From positions 1 through 38,637 of the forward strand of contig JAIXQE010000068.1 of the NCBI GenBank assembly GCA_027485815.1: a DNA stretch of 38,637 nt. Reading direction: 5' to 3'. Source of the DNA: Opitutaceae bacterium. GTDB lineage: Bacteria; Verrucomicrobiota; Verrucomicrobiia; Opitutales; Opitutaceae. The notes beneath the pieces are model-generated. The model saw nothing but the letters and a program-made list of their open reading frames with translations. It was not told the DNA's origin and made no database searches. Below are positions 26,750-34,878 of the stretch, one piece after another (position 1 is the first letter of the stretch; every line of letters begins with the position of its first letter). The translations under genes and the position numbers were made by a program.

Positions 26750-27316
26750 ATGAGCACCGTTCCCAGTCTGAAGAAGCTTTACCTCGAGCAGGTGGTTCCC
26801 GAACTCACCCGCACCCGGGGCTACAAGAACAAGCACCAGGTCCCGCGCCTGGTGAAGATCGCGATCAACACCGGCATTGATGCCGATGCGGACAAGAACC
26901 AGATCGCGGACATCCAGCGGGATATCGCCCAGATCGCCGGCCAGAAGCCGGTGCTCGCCCGTTCGCGCAAGGCGATCGCCAACTTCAAGCTGAAGCAGGG
27001 CCAGGTCGTGGGCTGCCACGTGACCCTCCGCGGCGACGCGATGTGGGAATTCCTCTGCCGCCTCCTGGCGGTGGCGCTCCCGACCATCCGTGACTTCCGC
27101 GGCGTGCCGAGCAAGTTCGATGGCCAGGGCAACTACAACCTCGGCATCACCGACCATTCCATCTTCCCGGAAATCACGGTGGAGAACGTCAAGAAGCACA
27201 TCGGACTGGACCTCACCCTCGTGACGACGGCCAAGACCGATGATGAGGGGCGCGAGTTGCTCCGGCTGCTGGGGATGCCCTTCCGCCGCGTGGAATCCGC
27301 CGCCAAGGCCGCCTAA
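26750..27316 (+). CDS. rplE: Large ribosomal subunit protein uL5
   Basis: The protein has 188 residues. It binds 5S rRNA in the central protuberance and contacts P-site tRNA. Typical sequences are [75 protein letters not shown] and the [14 protein letters not shown] end. No Shine-Dalgarno is seen; the leader ends GGACACCTTCC. Confidence 0.98.
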   Translation: MSTVPSLKKLYLEQVVPELTRTRGYKNKHQVPRLVKIAINTGIDADADKNQIADIQRDIAQIAGQKPVLARSRKAIANFKLKQGQVVGCHVTLRGDAMWEFLCRLLAVALPTIRDFRGVPSKFDGQGNYNLGITDHSIFPEITVENVKKHIGLDLTLVTTAKTDDEGRELLRLLGMPFRRVESAAKAA

Positions 27317-27333
27317 TCCCGACCCTTTACGTC

Positions 27334-27639
27334 ATGCCGAAGACCTCCGCCATCGAGCGCAACCAGAAGCGCATCCGCCTCGTCGCCAAGTTCGCCGCGA
27401 AGCGTGCCGAACTGAAGGCCGCCCTGATCAACCCCGCCACGACCGACGAGGAGTTCTTCGCGGCGCAGAAGAAGCTGCAGAAGCTCCCCCGCAACTCGTC
27501 CCCGGTCCGCATCCGCAACCGCTGCTCCCTCAGCGGTCGGCCCCGGGCTTACAACCGCAAGTTCGGCGTCTCCCGTATCCAATTCCGCGAACTCGCCCTT
27601 GCCGGCAAGATCCCCGGCGTCGTCAAATCCTCCTGGTAA
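27334..27639 (+). CDS. rpsN: Small ribosomal subunit protein uS14 (long, zinc-free type)
   Basis: The protein has 101 residues, the length of the zinc-independent form; no CxxC pairs are present, in contrast to the 61-residue zinc form. Conserved parts are [38 protein letters not shown] and the end GVVKSSW. It is placed in the 30S head near the A site and follows rplE by 17 bases. Confidence 0.98.
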   Translation: MPKTSAIERNQKRIRLVAKFAAKRAELKAALINPATTDEEFFAAQKKLQKLPRNSSPVRIRNRCSLSGRPRAYNRKFGVSRIQFRELALAGKIPGVVKSSW

Positions 27640-27662
27640 TTTCCCTGCTGGCCGGCGGGGGT

Positions 27663-27680
27663 GGGGGCCTTCGGGTCCCC
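27663..27680 (+). promoter_or_regulatory. UUCG-tetraloop hairpin in the rpsN-rpsH spacer
   Basis: GGGGGCC-TTCG-GGTCCCC forms a 7-bp stem (one G-U pair) with the very stable UUCG loop. There is no T-run, so it is not a classical terminator. It may protect or separate mRNA segments or take part in uS8-dependent feedback. Confidence 0.45.
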
Positions 27681-27720
27681 CGGATATGACCCGCCGTCCA
27701 ACCTCCAACCTTCATCCATC

Positions 27721-28113
27721 ATGACCGATCCGATCAGCGACTTCCTCACCCGGCTCCGGAACGCCTCCAAGGCGCGTCTGGAGGACTGCGTGATCCCGCA
27801 TTCCAAGCTCAAGGAAAGCATCCTGGGCATCCTCAAGGCCGAGGGCTATGTGACCGACTTCAGCAAGGGCACGGACGCCCAGGGCCACCCCACGCTGGTC
27901 GCGAAGATGAAGTATGTGGCGGGAGCCCCCGCCATCACCGGCCTCACCCGCGTCTCCACGCCGGGCCGTCGCCTCTATTACGCCTACACCGACGTGCCCC
28001 GGGTCCTCAACGGCCTCGGCATCGCGATCGTCTCCACCTCCAAGGGCGTGCTCAAGGACGCCGACTGCCGCCGTCAGAAGGCCGGCGGGGAGCTCCTTTG
28101 CAACGTCTGGTAA
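27721..28113 (+). CDS. rpsH: Small ribosomal subunit protein uS8
   Basis: The protein has 130 residues, a 16S central-domain binder and, in E. coli, the translational repressor of the spc operon. The start at 27721 gives the conserved MTDPISDFLTRLRNASKA N-terminus; the open frame extends 20 codons upstream through the hairpin and is rejected. The C-terminal IVSTSKGVLKDADCRRQ-type motif and GGELLCNVW end are present. Confidence 0.98.
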   Translation: MTDPISDFLTRLRNASKARLEDCVIPHSKLKESILGILKAEGYVTDFSKGTDAQGHPTLVAKMKYVAGAPAITGLTRVSTPGRRLYYAYTDVPRVLNGLGIAIVSTSKGVLKDADCRRQKAGGELLCNVW

Positions 28114-28143
28114 GCCGCTGCTCAACCTCAGCCCATCCATTCC

Positions 28144-28680
28144 ATGAGCCGCATCGGCAAACAACCCGTTTCCATCCCCGACAAGGTCAAGGTCTCCGTC
28201 ACCGGCGGAACCGTGCTCGTCGAGGGCCCCAAGGGCAAGGTGCAGAAGGCCTTCGCCCCCGCCGTCAAGGTGACGGTGGCCGACAAGAACGTCACTTTCG
28301 CTCCCACCGAAGAGACCCGTTTCGCCCGGGCGATGTACGGCACCGCGCGTTCCGTGGTTGCCGGGATGGTCAAGGGCGTCACGGAGGGCTACGCGAAGGA
28401 GCTGGAAATCCAAGGCGTCGGCTTCAAGGCCAACCTGAAGGGCAACCAGCTTGACCTCGCGCTGGGCTACTCGCACCCGATCCTGATGACGATCCCGGAG
28501 GGGATCAAGGTGACCGTGACCGATCAGACCAAGCTGAAGGTCGAGGGTGCGGACAAGCAGCTCGTCGGGGCGGTGACCGCGGAGATCCGCAGCTATTACC
28601 CGCCGGAGCCCTACAAGGGCAAGGGCGTGCGCATCGTCGGCGAGCGCGTCCGCCGCAAGGAAGGCAAGACCGTGGCCTAA
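28144..28680 (+). CDS. rplF: Large ribosomal subunit protein uL6
   Basis: The protein has 178 residues and two homologous domains near the sarcin-ricin loop. It shows MSRIGKQPVSIPDKVKV, the middle GVTEGYAKELEIQGVGF and the C-terminal YYPPEPYKGKGVRI followed by GERVRRKEGKT. It follows rpsH by 30 bases with a C-rich leader. Confidence 0.98.
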   Translation: MSRIGKQPVSIPDKVKVSVTGGTVLVEGPKGKVQKAFAPAVKVTVADKNVTFAPTEETRFARAMYGTARSVVAGMVKGVTEGYAKELEIQGVGFKANLKGNQLDLALGYSHPILMTIPEGIKVTVTDQTKLKVEGADKQLVGAVTAEIRSYYPPEPYKGKGVRIVGERVRRKEGKTVA

Positions 28681-28697
28681 GGCCGGGAGAATCCAGA

Positions 28698-29060
28698 ATG
28701 AAAACCATCAACAAAGCCCGCCTGCTGCAAAACCGCCGCTGGCGCATCCGCAAGAAGGTCAATGGGACGGCCGCCCGCCCCCGCCTCGCGGTCCGTTTCA
28801 CTTCCAAGCACGTGTACGCCCAGGCGATCAACGACGAGGCCGGCGCGACGCTGGTGTTTCTCTCGAGCCTCGACTCCGCGCTGCGCGAGCAGAAGCTGAA
28901 GGCCAACCTGGCGGGCGCGAAGGCGCTCGGCCAGGCCTTCGCCGCCAAAGCCAAGGCGGCCGGCATCACCGCGGTGGTCTTCGACCGCAGCGGCGCCCCG
29001 TATCACGGCAAGGTCAAGACGTTCGCCGACGCCGCGCGCGAGGGCGGGCTCCAATTCTAA
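28698..29060 (+). CDS. rplR: Large ribosomal subunit protein uL18
   Basis: The protein has 120 residues and binds 5S rRNA. Recognisable are [34 protein letters not shown] and [27 protein letters not shown] lies about 8 bases before the ATG, a genuine ribosome-binding site. Confidence 0.98.
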   Translation: MKTINKARLLQNRRWRIRKKVNGTAARPRLAVRFTSKHVYAQAINDEAGATLVFLSSLDSALREQKLKANLAGAKALGQAFAAKAKAAGITAVVFDRSGAPYHGKVKTFADAAREGGLQF

Positions 29061-29067
29061 GCACCGC

Positions 29068-29724
29068 ATGAGCACCGAAAATTCTTCCGAGACTGTTGTG
29101 ACCCCGGTGGAGGCCGCCCCGGCCGCCCCGGCTGCCGCGCCCGAGCGCCCCGCGCGCGAGGGTCGTGGGGGTGGCGGTGGCTTCCGTGGCCCCGGTGGCG
29201 GGCGCGGTCCTCGCCGCGATGGCGGCCGCCGTGACTCGCGGGACAAGCCCCAGGAGGGCGATGGTCCGTCGATGATCGAGAAGGTCGTCTTCATCAACCG
29301 CTGCGCCAAGGTCGTGAAGGGCGGTCGCCGCTTCTCCTTCGCGGCGCTCGCCGTGGTCGGCGACGGCAAGGGCCGCGTCGGCATCGGCTACGGCAAGGCC
29401 AATGAGGTTCCGGATGCCATCAAGAAGGGCACCGCGAACGCCCACAAGCACCTGGTGAACGTGAAGCTCAAGGGTGACACGATCCCCCACGACGTCTTCG
29501 GCCAGTACGACGGCGGCAAGGTGCTCCTGCGCCCGGCCTCGCCCGGCACCGGCCTGATCGCCGGCGGCGGCGTCCGCGCGGTCCTCGAGGCGGCAGGGGT
29601 GAAGAACATCCTCACCAAGTCGATGGGGTCCTCGAACCACATCGCCGTGGTCCACGCCACCCTCGACGGCCTGCGCAAGCTCCGCCTCGCCGGTGACATC
29701 GCCCAGGTGCGCCAGACCGCCTGA
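29068..29724 (+). CDS. rpsE: Small ribosomal subunit protein uS5 with long N-terminal extension
   Basis: The protein has 218 residues; typical is about 165. It acts at the mRNA entry channel and in decoding fidelity. The first 65 or so residues are an extension rich in Pro/Ala, then Gly/Arg ([19 protein letters not shown]), which resembles RGG-type RNA-binding tails. The core is standard: [34 protein letters not shown] and [16 protein letters not shown]. It begins 7 bases after rplR. rpmD (uL30), usually next, is absent. Confidence 0.97.
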   Translation: MSTENSSETVVTPVEAAPAAPAAAPERPAREGRGGGGGFRGPGGGRGPRRDGGRRDSRDKPQEGDGPSMIEKVVFINRCAKVVKGGRRFSFAALAVVGDGKGRVGIGYGKANEVPDAIKKGTANAHKHLVNVKLKGDTIPHDVFGQYDGGKVLLRPASPGTGLIAGGGVRAVLEAAGVKNILTKSMGSSNHIAVVHATLDGLRKLRLAGDIAQVRQTA

Positions 29725-29754
29725 GTCCCCTTAGTCCCTCCCTATCATCCGAGT

Positions 29755-29779
29755 CGCCCGGCCTCCTCATCGCCGGGCG
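29755..29779 (+). promoter_or_regulatory. Perfect 8-bp hairpin in the rpsE-rplO spacer
   Basis: CGCCCGGC and GCCGGGCG pair around a 9-base loop, ending 18 bases before the rplO ATG and just upstream of its TGAGGA ribosome-binding site. No T-run. It occupies the place where rpmD normally lies. Confidence 0.5.
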
Positions 29780-29797
29780 GCGCCCTGAGGAAAATCC

Positions 29798-30244
29798 ATG
29801 AAGCTCCACGAACTGAAGAACGTCCCCGGTGCGGTGCACCGCAAGAAGCGCGTTGGCTGCGGCGAAGGCGGCGGCCACGGCAAGACCAGCACCAAGGGCG
29901 GCAAGGGCCAGACGGCCCGCTCCGGCGGCAGCATCCGCCCCGGCTTTGAAGGCGGTCAGATGCCCCTGTACCGCAAGCTCCCGCACCGCGGGTTCAACAA
30001 CTACAACCACCGGGTGGAGATCGCCGTGGTGAACATCGGGGCCCTCGCGGGTCTGGATGCCAAGGTGACCGAGGTGGACGCCGCGGTGCTCGCCAGCCAC
30101 GGGCTGATCCGGGCGGGCGAGAAGTCCGTGAAGATCCTCGGCGACGGCGAGCTCGGCCGCGCCCTCAAGGTCACGGCGGCCCGGTTCTCCGGCTCGGCCA
30201 AGGCCAAGATTGAAAAGGCCGGCGGCCAGGCCATCGTGGCCTGA
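29798..30244 (+). CDS. rplO: Large ribosomal subunit protein uL15
   Basis: The protein has 148 residues, a late 50S assembly protein. The N-terminal glycine-rich region (KKRVGCGEGGGHGKTSTKGGKG and SGGSIRPGFEGGQMPLYRKLP) is typical. The C-terminal globular part ends KIEKAGGQAIVA. GAGGA lies about 7 bases before the ATG. Confidence 0.98.
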   Translation: MKLHELKNVPGAVHRKKRVGCGEGGGHGKTSTKGGKGQTARSGGSIRPGFEGGQMPLYRKLPHRGFNNYNHRVEIAVVNIGALAGLDAKVTEVDAAVLASHGLIRAGEKSVKILGDGELGRALKVTAARFSGSAKAKIEKAGGQAIVA

Positions 30245-30343
30245 GCCCCGTTTCCGTTCCCCTCCCACTCCCTCCGTTCCGGCTCGTAGGGCCTTGACGG
30301 GGTGGAGTGGCTCCCAGCGCCCTCCCTCGCAATCCTCCCCGCT

Positions 30344-31849
30344 GTGTTTTCCGCCTTCACGAATTCCCTGAAGATCCCGGAGCTGCGCTCGCGCATCTTC
30401 TACACCCTGTCGCTGCTCTTCGTCTCGCGGGTCGCCTCGATCATCCCGCTGCCGGGCATCGATCCTGCCCCCCTCCAGAAGTTCTTCTCCGAGCAGGCGG
30501 CCTCGGGTGCGGGTAACCTCCTGGGATTGTACAACATGTTCACCGGCGGCGCCCTGACCAAGGGCGCGATCGCCGCGCTGGGCATCATGCCGTACATCAG
30601 CGCCTCGATCATCTTCCAGCTGATGACCGCGGTGGTGCCGGCGCTCAGCCGCCTGCAGCAGGAGGGCGACGTCGGCCGCCAGAAGCTCACGCAGTACACC
30701 CGTTACGCGACGGTCCTGATTTGCCTCATCCAAGGCACGCTGCTGATCCTGGCGCTGAATAATCCCGGCCAGCTCTTCCCCGGTTACGACGTTTCCACCT
30801 ACGGCCCGATCGTCATCATCAGCAAGTGGAGCTTCATCCTCACGTCCGTGATCTTCATGACCGCGGGCACCATGCTGCTGATGTGGCTGGGCGAGCAGAT
30901 CACGCAGCGCGGGATCGGCAACGGCGTGTCTTTGCTCATCACCGTGGGCATTTTGGCCGACATCCCCGGCGCCGCCCAGCAGACCTACAGCCTGTTCTTC
31001 AAGCCGGTGGGCACCGGCACCAGCCTCGGCGTCCCGCAGGCCGTCGTGATGCTGACCCTGTTCGTGGTCGTCACGATGGGCATCATCGCCGTCGTCCAGG
31101 CCCAGCGGAAGATTCCGGTCCAGTACGCGAAGCGCGTCGTCGGCAACAAGGTGATGGGCGGCCAGAGTTCCTTCCTCCCCCTCAAGGTGAACTATTCGGG
31201 CGTGATGCCCGTCATCTTCGCCAGCGCCATTTTGCTCTTCCCCCAGCAGATCTTCTCCTGGATCGGGGCGACCTACAATTTGAAGTTCCTGACGGAGTTT
31301 TCGCAGAACCTGCTGCGCGGCCACTGGACCTACTACGCGATCTACACGACCCTGATCCTGTTCTTCAGCTACTTCTGGGTCTCAGTGATGTTCAAGCCGA
31401 TCCAGATCGCGGACGACCTGAAGAAATACGGCGGCTATGTCCCCGGCGTGCGCCCGGGTGAGCCCACGGCGCAGTTCCTCGACTTCATCATGACGCGCCT
31501 GACGTTGGCCGGCGCGATTTTCCTCACGGTCATCGCGATCATGCCGGACGTGCTGCTCTTCGAGTTGAACGTGCCGACCCGCATCGCGTACTTCTTTGGT
31601 GGCACCGGAATGCTGATTACGGTCGGCGTCATCCTCGACACGATGCGCCAGATCGAGACCTTCCTGCTCCAGCGCCACTACGACGGCTTCCTGAAGAAGG
31701 GCCGGATCCGGGCGCGGAGCGCGGGCCCGCAGCAGGCTTCGGCCGGCGAGGCCCTGAGCCAGGAGGCCGTGATGAAGCTCGCCCTGCCGATGCTGGGATT
31801 GCTCCTGCTCGGCACCGCGATCTGGGCCTACAAGGCCTTTTTGAAATAA
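30344..31849 (+). CDS. secY: Preprotein translocase subunit SecY
   Basis: The protein has 501 residues and is the channel-forming subunit of the Sec translocon, with about ten transmembrane segments. Clear family sequences are SLKIPELRSRIFYTL at the start, GIMPYISASIIFQLMTAV, ITQRGIGNGVSLLI, and near the C-terminus FKPIQIADDLKKYGGYVPG followed by VRPGEPTAQFL. I choose the GTG at 30344 because it yields the usual FSAFTNSLKIPEL N-terminus; a GTG at 30302 would add 14 residues. Neither has a strong Shine-Dalgarno. It is followed by an adenylate-kinase-like gene and map, the normal spc order. Confidence 0.96.
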   Translation: MFSAFTNSLKIPELRSRIFYTLSLLFVSRVASIIPLPGIDPAPLQKFFSEQAASGAGNLLGLYNMFTGGALTKGAIAALGIMPYISASIIFQLMTAVVPALSRLQQEGDVGRQKLTQYTRYATVLICLIQGTLLILALNNPGQLFPGYDVSTYGPIVIISKWSFILTSVIFMTAGTMLLMWLGEQITQRGIGNGVSLLITVGILADIPGAAQQTYSLFFKPVGTGTSLGVPQAVVMLTLFVVVTMGIIAVVQAQRKIPVQYAKRVVGNKVMGGQSSFLPLKVNYSGVMPVIFASAILLFPQQIFSWIGATYNLKFLTEFSQNLLRGHWTYYAIYTTLILFFSYFWVSVMFKPIQIADDLKKYGGYVPGVRPGEPTAQFLDFIMTRLTLAGAIFLTVIAIMPDVLLFELNVPTRIAYFFGGTGMLITVGVILDTMRQIETFLLQRHYDGFLKKGRIRARSAGPQQASAGEALSQEAVMKLALPMLGLLLLGTAIWAYKAFLK

Positions 31850-31862
31850 GGCCTTTACTTCC

Positions 31863-32297
31863 TTGGTCGAGGCTGGCATCTCCGACCCTCCGGTGGGGTT
31901 CAGCCCCGTCGCCTCGTCCAAGGTGGTCCTCCTCGGTTTTCCCGCGGGGGCCGAGACCTTCCCTGAATTTCGTTCTTTGAATCTTGAGCACGTCTCTCCC
32001 GCTCTCCTGAAGGGGCGGGGGATTTCGCCCCTTGCGGCCCTCCCGGGCTGGAAGGATGAAGTCGCCTTGCTGGCGCTCCTGCGCCGCTGGTTCTTCGCGC
32101 GCAAACCTGATGCGGGCTTTGTCCTCACGGACTTCCCGGCTACGCTGCTCCAAGCCAAGGTGTTTGACGAATGGTTGGAAACCCGCGGGGAGGCGCTGAG
32201 CGCCGTCCTGACCGGTCCCAGCGCCCCTGCGGCGCTCGTTGAACACTATGGGACGCTCGGTCTCCTCCAGGAGACCGTCGTCCCCGCGCCCCGATGA
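31863..32297 (+). CDS. Degenerate adenylate-kinase-like protein at the adk position
   Basis: The protein has 144 residues from a TTG start (GTG codons downstream are alternatives). It lies between secY and map, where adk sits in most bacteria. By eye it aligns with the first half of adenylate kinase: VVLLGFPAGAETF replaces LLGAPGAGKGT, LEHVSPALLKG replaces the ISTGDMLRA region, DEVALLALLRRWF matches DELVIALVKER, and GFVLTDFPATLLQAKVFDEWL matches GFLLDGFPRTIPQA. The P-loop lysine is a glutamate, the arginine of DGFPRT is alanine, and the LID and C-terminal parts are missing. It should therefore not bind or phosphorylate nucleotides. The intact frame and the ATGA overlap with map suggest it is still translated. 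Function unknown. Confidence 0.72.
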   Translation: MVEAGISDPPVGFSPVASSKVVLLGFPAGAETFPEFRSLNLEHVSPALLKGRGISPLAALPGWKDEVALLALLRRWFFARKPDAGFVLTDFPATLLQAKVFDEWLETRGEALSAVLTGPSAPAALVEHYGTLGLLQETVVPAPR

Positions 32298-33073
32298 CGA
32301 TCCCGGTCAAGAATGCCGAAGGGATCGCCCGGATGCGCGCCGCGTGCGCCATCGCCGCCACCGTGCTTGAGGAACTCAAGCCGCTGGTCCGGCCGGGCGT
32401 CGCGACCCAAGACTTGGAAGAAGCGGGCCGGGCGGCGATCGCCCGCCTGGGCGCCCGCAGCGCCTGTTATGGTTATCAGCATGGATCCCGTCGTTATCCG
32501 GCGCACACCTGCATCTCGGTGAACGAGGAGGTCGTGCACGGCATCCCGTCCCTGCGGCGGGTGTTGCGCGATGGGGATATCGTTTCGCTGGACATCGTGG
32601 TCTGGCACGAGGGCTATGTGGGCGACAACGCCTGCACGGTACCCGTCGGGCTGATTTCCCCGGAGCGCGCGCGGTTGCTGCAGGTGAGCCGCGAGGCTCT
32701 GGACCTGGGCATCCAGCAGGCCCGGGTCGGCCAGCGCATCGGCGACATTTCGGCGGCGATCCAGCAGCACGTCGAGGCCGCCGGCTTCAACGTGGTGCGG
32801 GAAATGGTCGGGCACGGGGTGGGCGTGCGGATGCACGAGCCTCCGGAGATCCCGAACTTCGGCCGCCGGGGCACCGGCGACCGCATCCGCCCCGGGATGA
32901 CCCTGGCGATCGAACCGATGGTGAATGCCGGCGGTTACCGCACCCGCACCCTCGAGGATGGCTGGACGGTCGTCACCGCCGACGGTTCGGCCTCCGCCCA
33001 CTTCGAGCATACGGTGCTGACCACCGACGCGGGCCCCGAGATCCTCACCGTGCCCCGCCGCTCCGGCGTCTGA
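32294..33073 (+). CDS. map: Type I methionine aminopeptidase
   Basis: The protein has 259 residues and removes the N-terminal Met from nascent proteins. Metal ligands of the pita-bread fold are D100, D111, H174, E207 and E239; the substrate-binding His is H82 (VVHGIP). Motifs are [12 protein letters not shown] and AIEPMV. There is no N-terminal zinc-finger extension. The ATG overlaps the upstream stop codon (ATGA), so translation is coupled to the Adk-like gene. infA and rpmJ do not follow; rpsM starts 62 bases downstream. Confidence 0.97.
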   Translation: MTIPVKNAEGIARMRAACAIAATVLEELKPLVRPGVATQDLEEAGRAAIARLGARSACYGYQHGSRRYPAHTCISVNEEVVHGIPSLRRVLRDGDIVSLDIVVWHEGYVGDNACTVPVGLISPERARLLQVSREALDLGIQQARVGQRIGDISAAIQQHVEAAGFNVVREMVGHGVGVRMHEPPEIPNFGRRGTGDRIRPGMTLAIEPMVNAGGYRTRTLEDGWTVVTADGSASAHFEHTVLTTDAGPEILTVPRRSGV

Positions 33074-33135
33074 GCCTCAAGATTTTCCCTCCCTTTTCCT
33101 TCCCCTGTTTCCACCTAACCCATCCGTTCCTCATC

Positions 33136-33516
33136 ATGCCTCGTCTCCTCGGCGTTGAAATTCCCGCGAAGAAGAAAGTCGCGTACTCCCTGCGTTACAT
33201 CAACGGGATCGGGCCCACGCGGGCCGATCAGCTCGTCAAGGAAGCGGGCCTGAACCCCGATATGCGGGCGCAGGACCTGACTGAGGAGCAGTTGAACAAG
33301 ATTCTGCACCTCATCACCGACCACAAGTGGGTGCTGGAGGGCGACCTCCGCCGCGAGATCGCGGCGAACCTGAAGCGCCTGCAGGCGATCAACTGCTACC
33401 GGGGCATCCGCCACCGCCGCAGCCTCCCGGTGCGCGGTCAGCGCACCAGCACCAATGCCCGTACCCGCAAGGGCCCGCGCAAGACCGTTGGCGTCACGAA
33501 AGCCAAGGAAGCTTAA
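33136..33516 (+). CDS. rpsM: Small ribosomal subunit protein uS13
   Basis: The protein has 126 residues, in the 30S head, contacting P-site tRNA and bridging to uL5. The N-terminus [19 protein letters not shown], the helix-hairpin-helix [18 protein letters not shown], and the basic end [20 protein letters not shown] are standard. It begins the alpha section. The leader is pyrimidine-rich (CCGTTCCTCATC). Confidence 0.98.
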   Translation: MPRLLGVEIPAKKKVAYSLRYINGIGPTRADQLVKEAGLNPDMRAQDLTEEQLNKILHLITDHKWVLEGDLRREIAANLKRLQAINCYRGIRHRRSLPVRGQRTSTNARTRKGPRKTVGVTKAKEA

Positions 33517-33528
33517 TCCCTTATCGTC

Positions 33529-34173
33529 ATGGCCGAAGAAAAGTCCGCCCCCAAGAAAGAGAAGCCCGCCAAGCCCGCCGCCGAAGGCGCGCCGGCCGCC
33601 GCCCCCGCCGAGAAGAAGGCGAAGGCCCCGAAGGCTGCCGCCGACAAGGCGGTGAAGCCCGGCGCCGAGGGTGCCGCCCCGGCGGAAGCCGGTGCGCCCG
33701 CCGAGGCCGCCGCCCCCGCCAAGCCCGTGGAGATGGTCCACGGCGTGGCTCGCCAGCCGACCGCCGAGGAACTCCTCAAGGAGGAGCTGGGCGCCATCAA
33801 GGTCCGCAAGGCCAAGGGCTCCAAGAACGTCATCTCCGGCGTCGCGAACGTCCTCGCGTCGTTCAACAACACGATCGTCTCGATCACCGACCAGAAGGGC
33901 GCCGTGATCGCGTGGTCCTCCGCCGGCAAGTGCAACTTCCGCGGCTCCCGCAAGTCGACCGCGTACGCGGCCCAGGTGGTCGCCCAGGACGCCGCGCGCA
34001 ACGCGATGTCCCACGGCCTGAAGGATGTCGTGATCCGCGTGTCCGGTCCCGGCCTCGGCCGCGATTCGGCCATCCGCGCCCTCCAGGCGATCGGCCTGGA
34101 GATCACCTCCATCGTCGATGTGACGCCCATCCCGCACAACGGGTGCCGTCCCCGCAAGCGCCGTCGCGTCTAA
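33529..34173 (+). CDS. rpsK: Small ribosomal subunit protein uS11 with long N-terminal extension
   Basis: The protein has 214 residues; the usual length is about 130. The uS11 core begins near residue 88 ([18 protein letters not shown]) and includes [31 protein letters not shown] and the end [18 protein letters not shown]. The first 85 or so residues are an Ala/Pro/Lys/Glu-rich, probably disordered segment with no internal ATG suitable as a normal start until M74 (MVHGVARQP). uS11 lines the mRNA exit channel on the platform, so the extension would project near the mRNA 5' side. Confidence 0.96.
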   Translation: MAEEKSAPKKEKPAKPAAEGAPAAAPAEKKAKAPKAAADKAVKPGAEGAAPAEAGAPAEAAAPAKPVEMVHGVARQPTAEELLKEELGAIKVRKAKGSKNVISGVANVLASFNNTIVSITDQKGAVIAWSSAGKCNFRGSRKSTAYAAQVVAQDAARNAMSHGLKDVVIRVSGPGLGRDSAIRALQAIGLEITSIVDVTPIPHNGCRPRKRRRV

Positions 34174-34215
34174 GCCCGCGCGCCTCCTCCACAACCCTTC
34201 GCACCAGGATTTACC

Positions 34216-34827
34216 ATGGCTCGTTACACCGGCCCCACCACCCGCATCAGCCGCCGCTTCGGCCAGCACCTGCTCGGCTCCGGCAAGGCGCTCGAGCGCC
34301 GCGGCTATCCGCCCGGCCAGCACGGCCCGAAGCTTCGCCGGAAGGTCTCCGAGTACGCCGTCGGCCTCAATGAGAAGCAGAAGCTCCGTTACATCTACGG
34401 CCTGCTGGAGCGCCAGTTCCGCCGCGTCTTCGAGATCGCCAAGCGCGAGCGCGGCGTCACCGGCGAGCGCTTCCTGCAGCTCCTCGAGACCCGCCTCGAC
34501 AGCACCGTCTATCTCCTCGGCCTGGCCAAGAGCCGCGCCGCGGCCCGCCAGTTCGTGAACCACGGGCACATCCGGGTGAACGGCCACAAGGTCGACATCG
34601 CGAGCTACAACGTGCAGGCCGGCGACGAGATCGAGGTGAAGAACACCCCGGCCTCCCGCCAGCTGGCCACCCGCTGCCTCGAGGAGAACCGCATCCGGAA
34701 CGTCCCCGGCTGGCTCACGATGAATCCCGAGGCCTTCAAGGCCACCGTCGTCCGCCTCCCCACGCGCGAGGAGATGACCCAGGAGGTCAACGAGCAGCTG
34801 ATCGTCGAGTTCTACTCGCGGTTCTAA
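34216..34827 (+). CDS. rpsD: Small ribosomal subunit protein uS4
   Basis: The protein has 203 residues. It starts 30S assembly and represses the alpha operon in E. coli. It has the N-terminal MARYTGPTTRISRRFG, the KQKLRYIYGLLERQFRR helix and an S4-type RNA-binding domain (RLDSTVYLLGLAKSRAAARQ followed by FVNHGHIRVNG). No N-terminal zinc cysteines are present. AGGA lies about 8 bases before the ATG. Confidence 0.98.
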   Translation: MARYTGPTTRISRRFGQHLLGSGKALERRGYPPGQHGPKLRRKVSEYAVGLNEKQKLRYIYGLLERQFRRVFEIAKRERGVTGERFLQLLETRLDSTVYLLGLAKSRAAARQFVNHGHIRVNGHKVDIASYNVQAGDEIEVKNTPASRQLATRCLEENRIRNVPGWLTMNPEAFKATVVRLPTREEMTQEVNEQLIVEFYSRF

Positions 34828-34878
34828 GCCCGGCCTCCGGTCCCACCCACGTTTCTTCACCTGCAGAACTCCCCCGCC

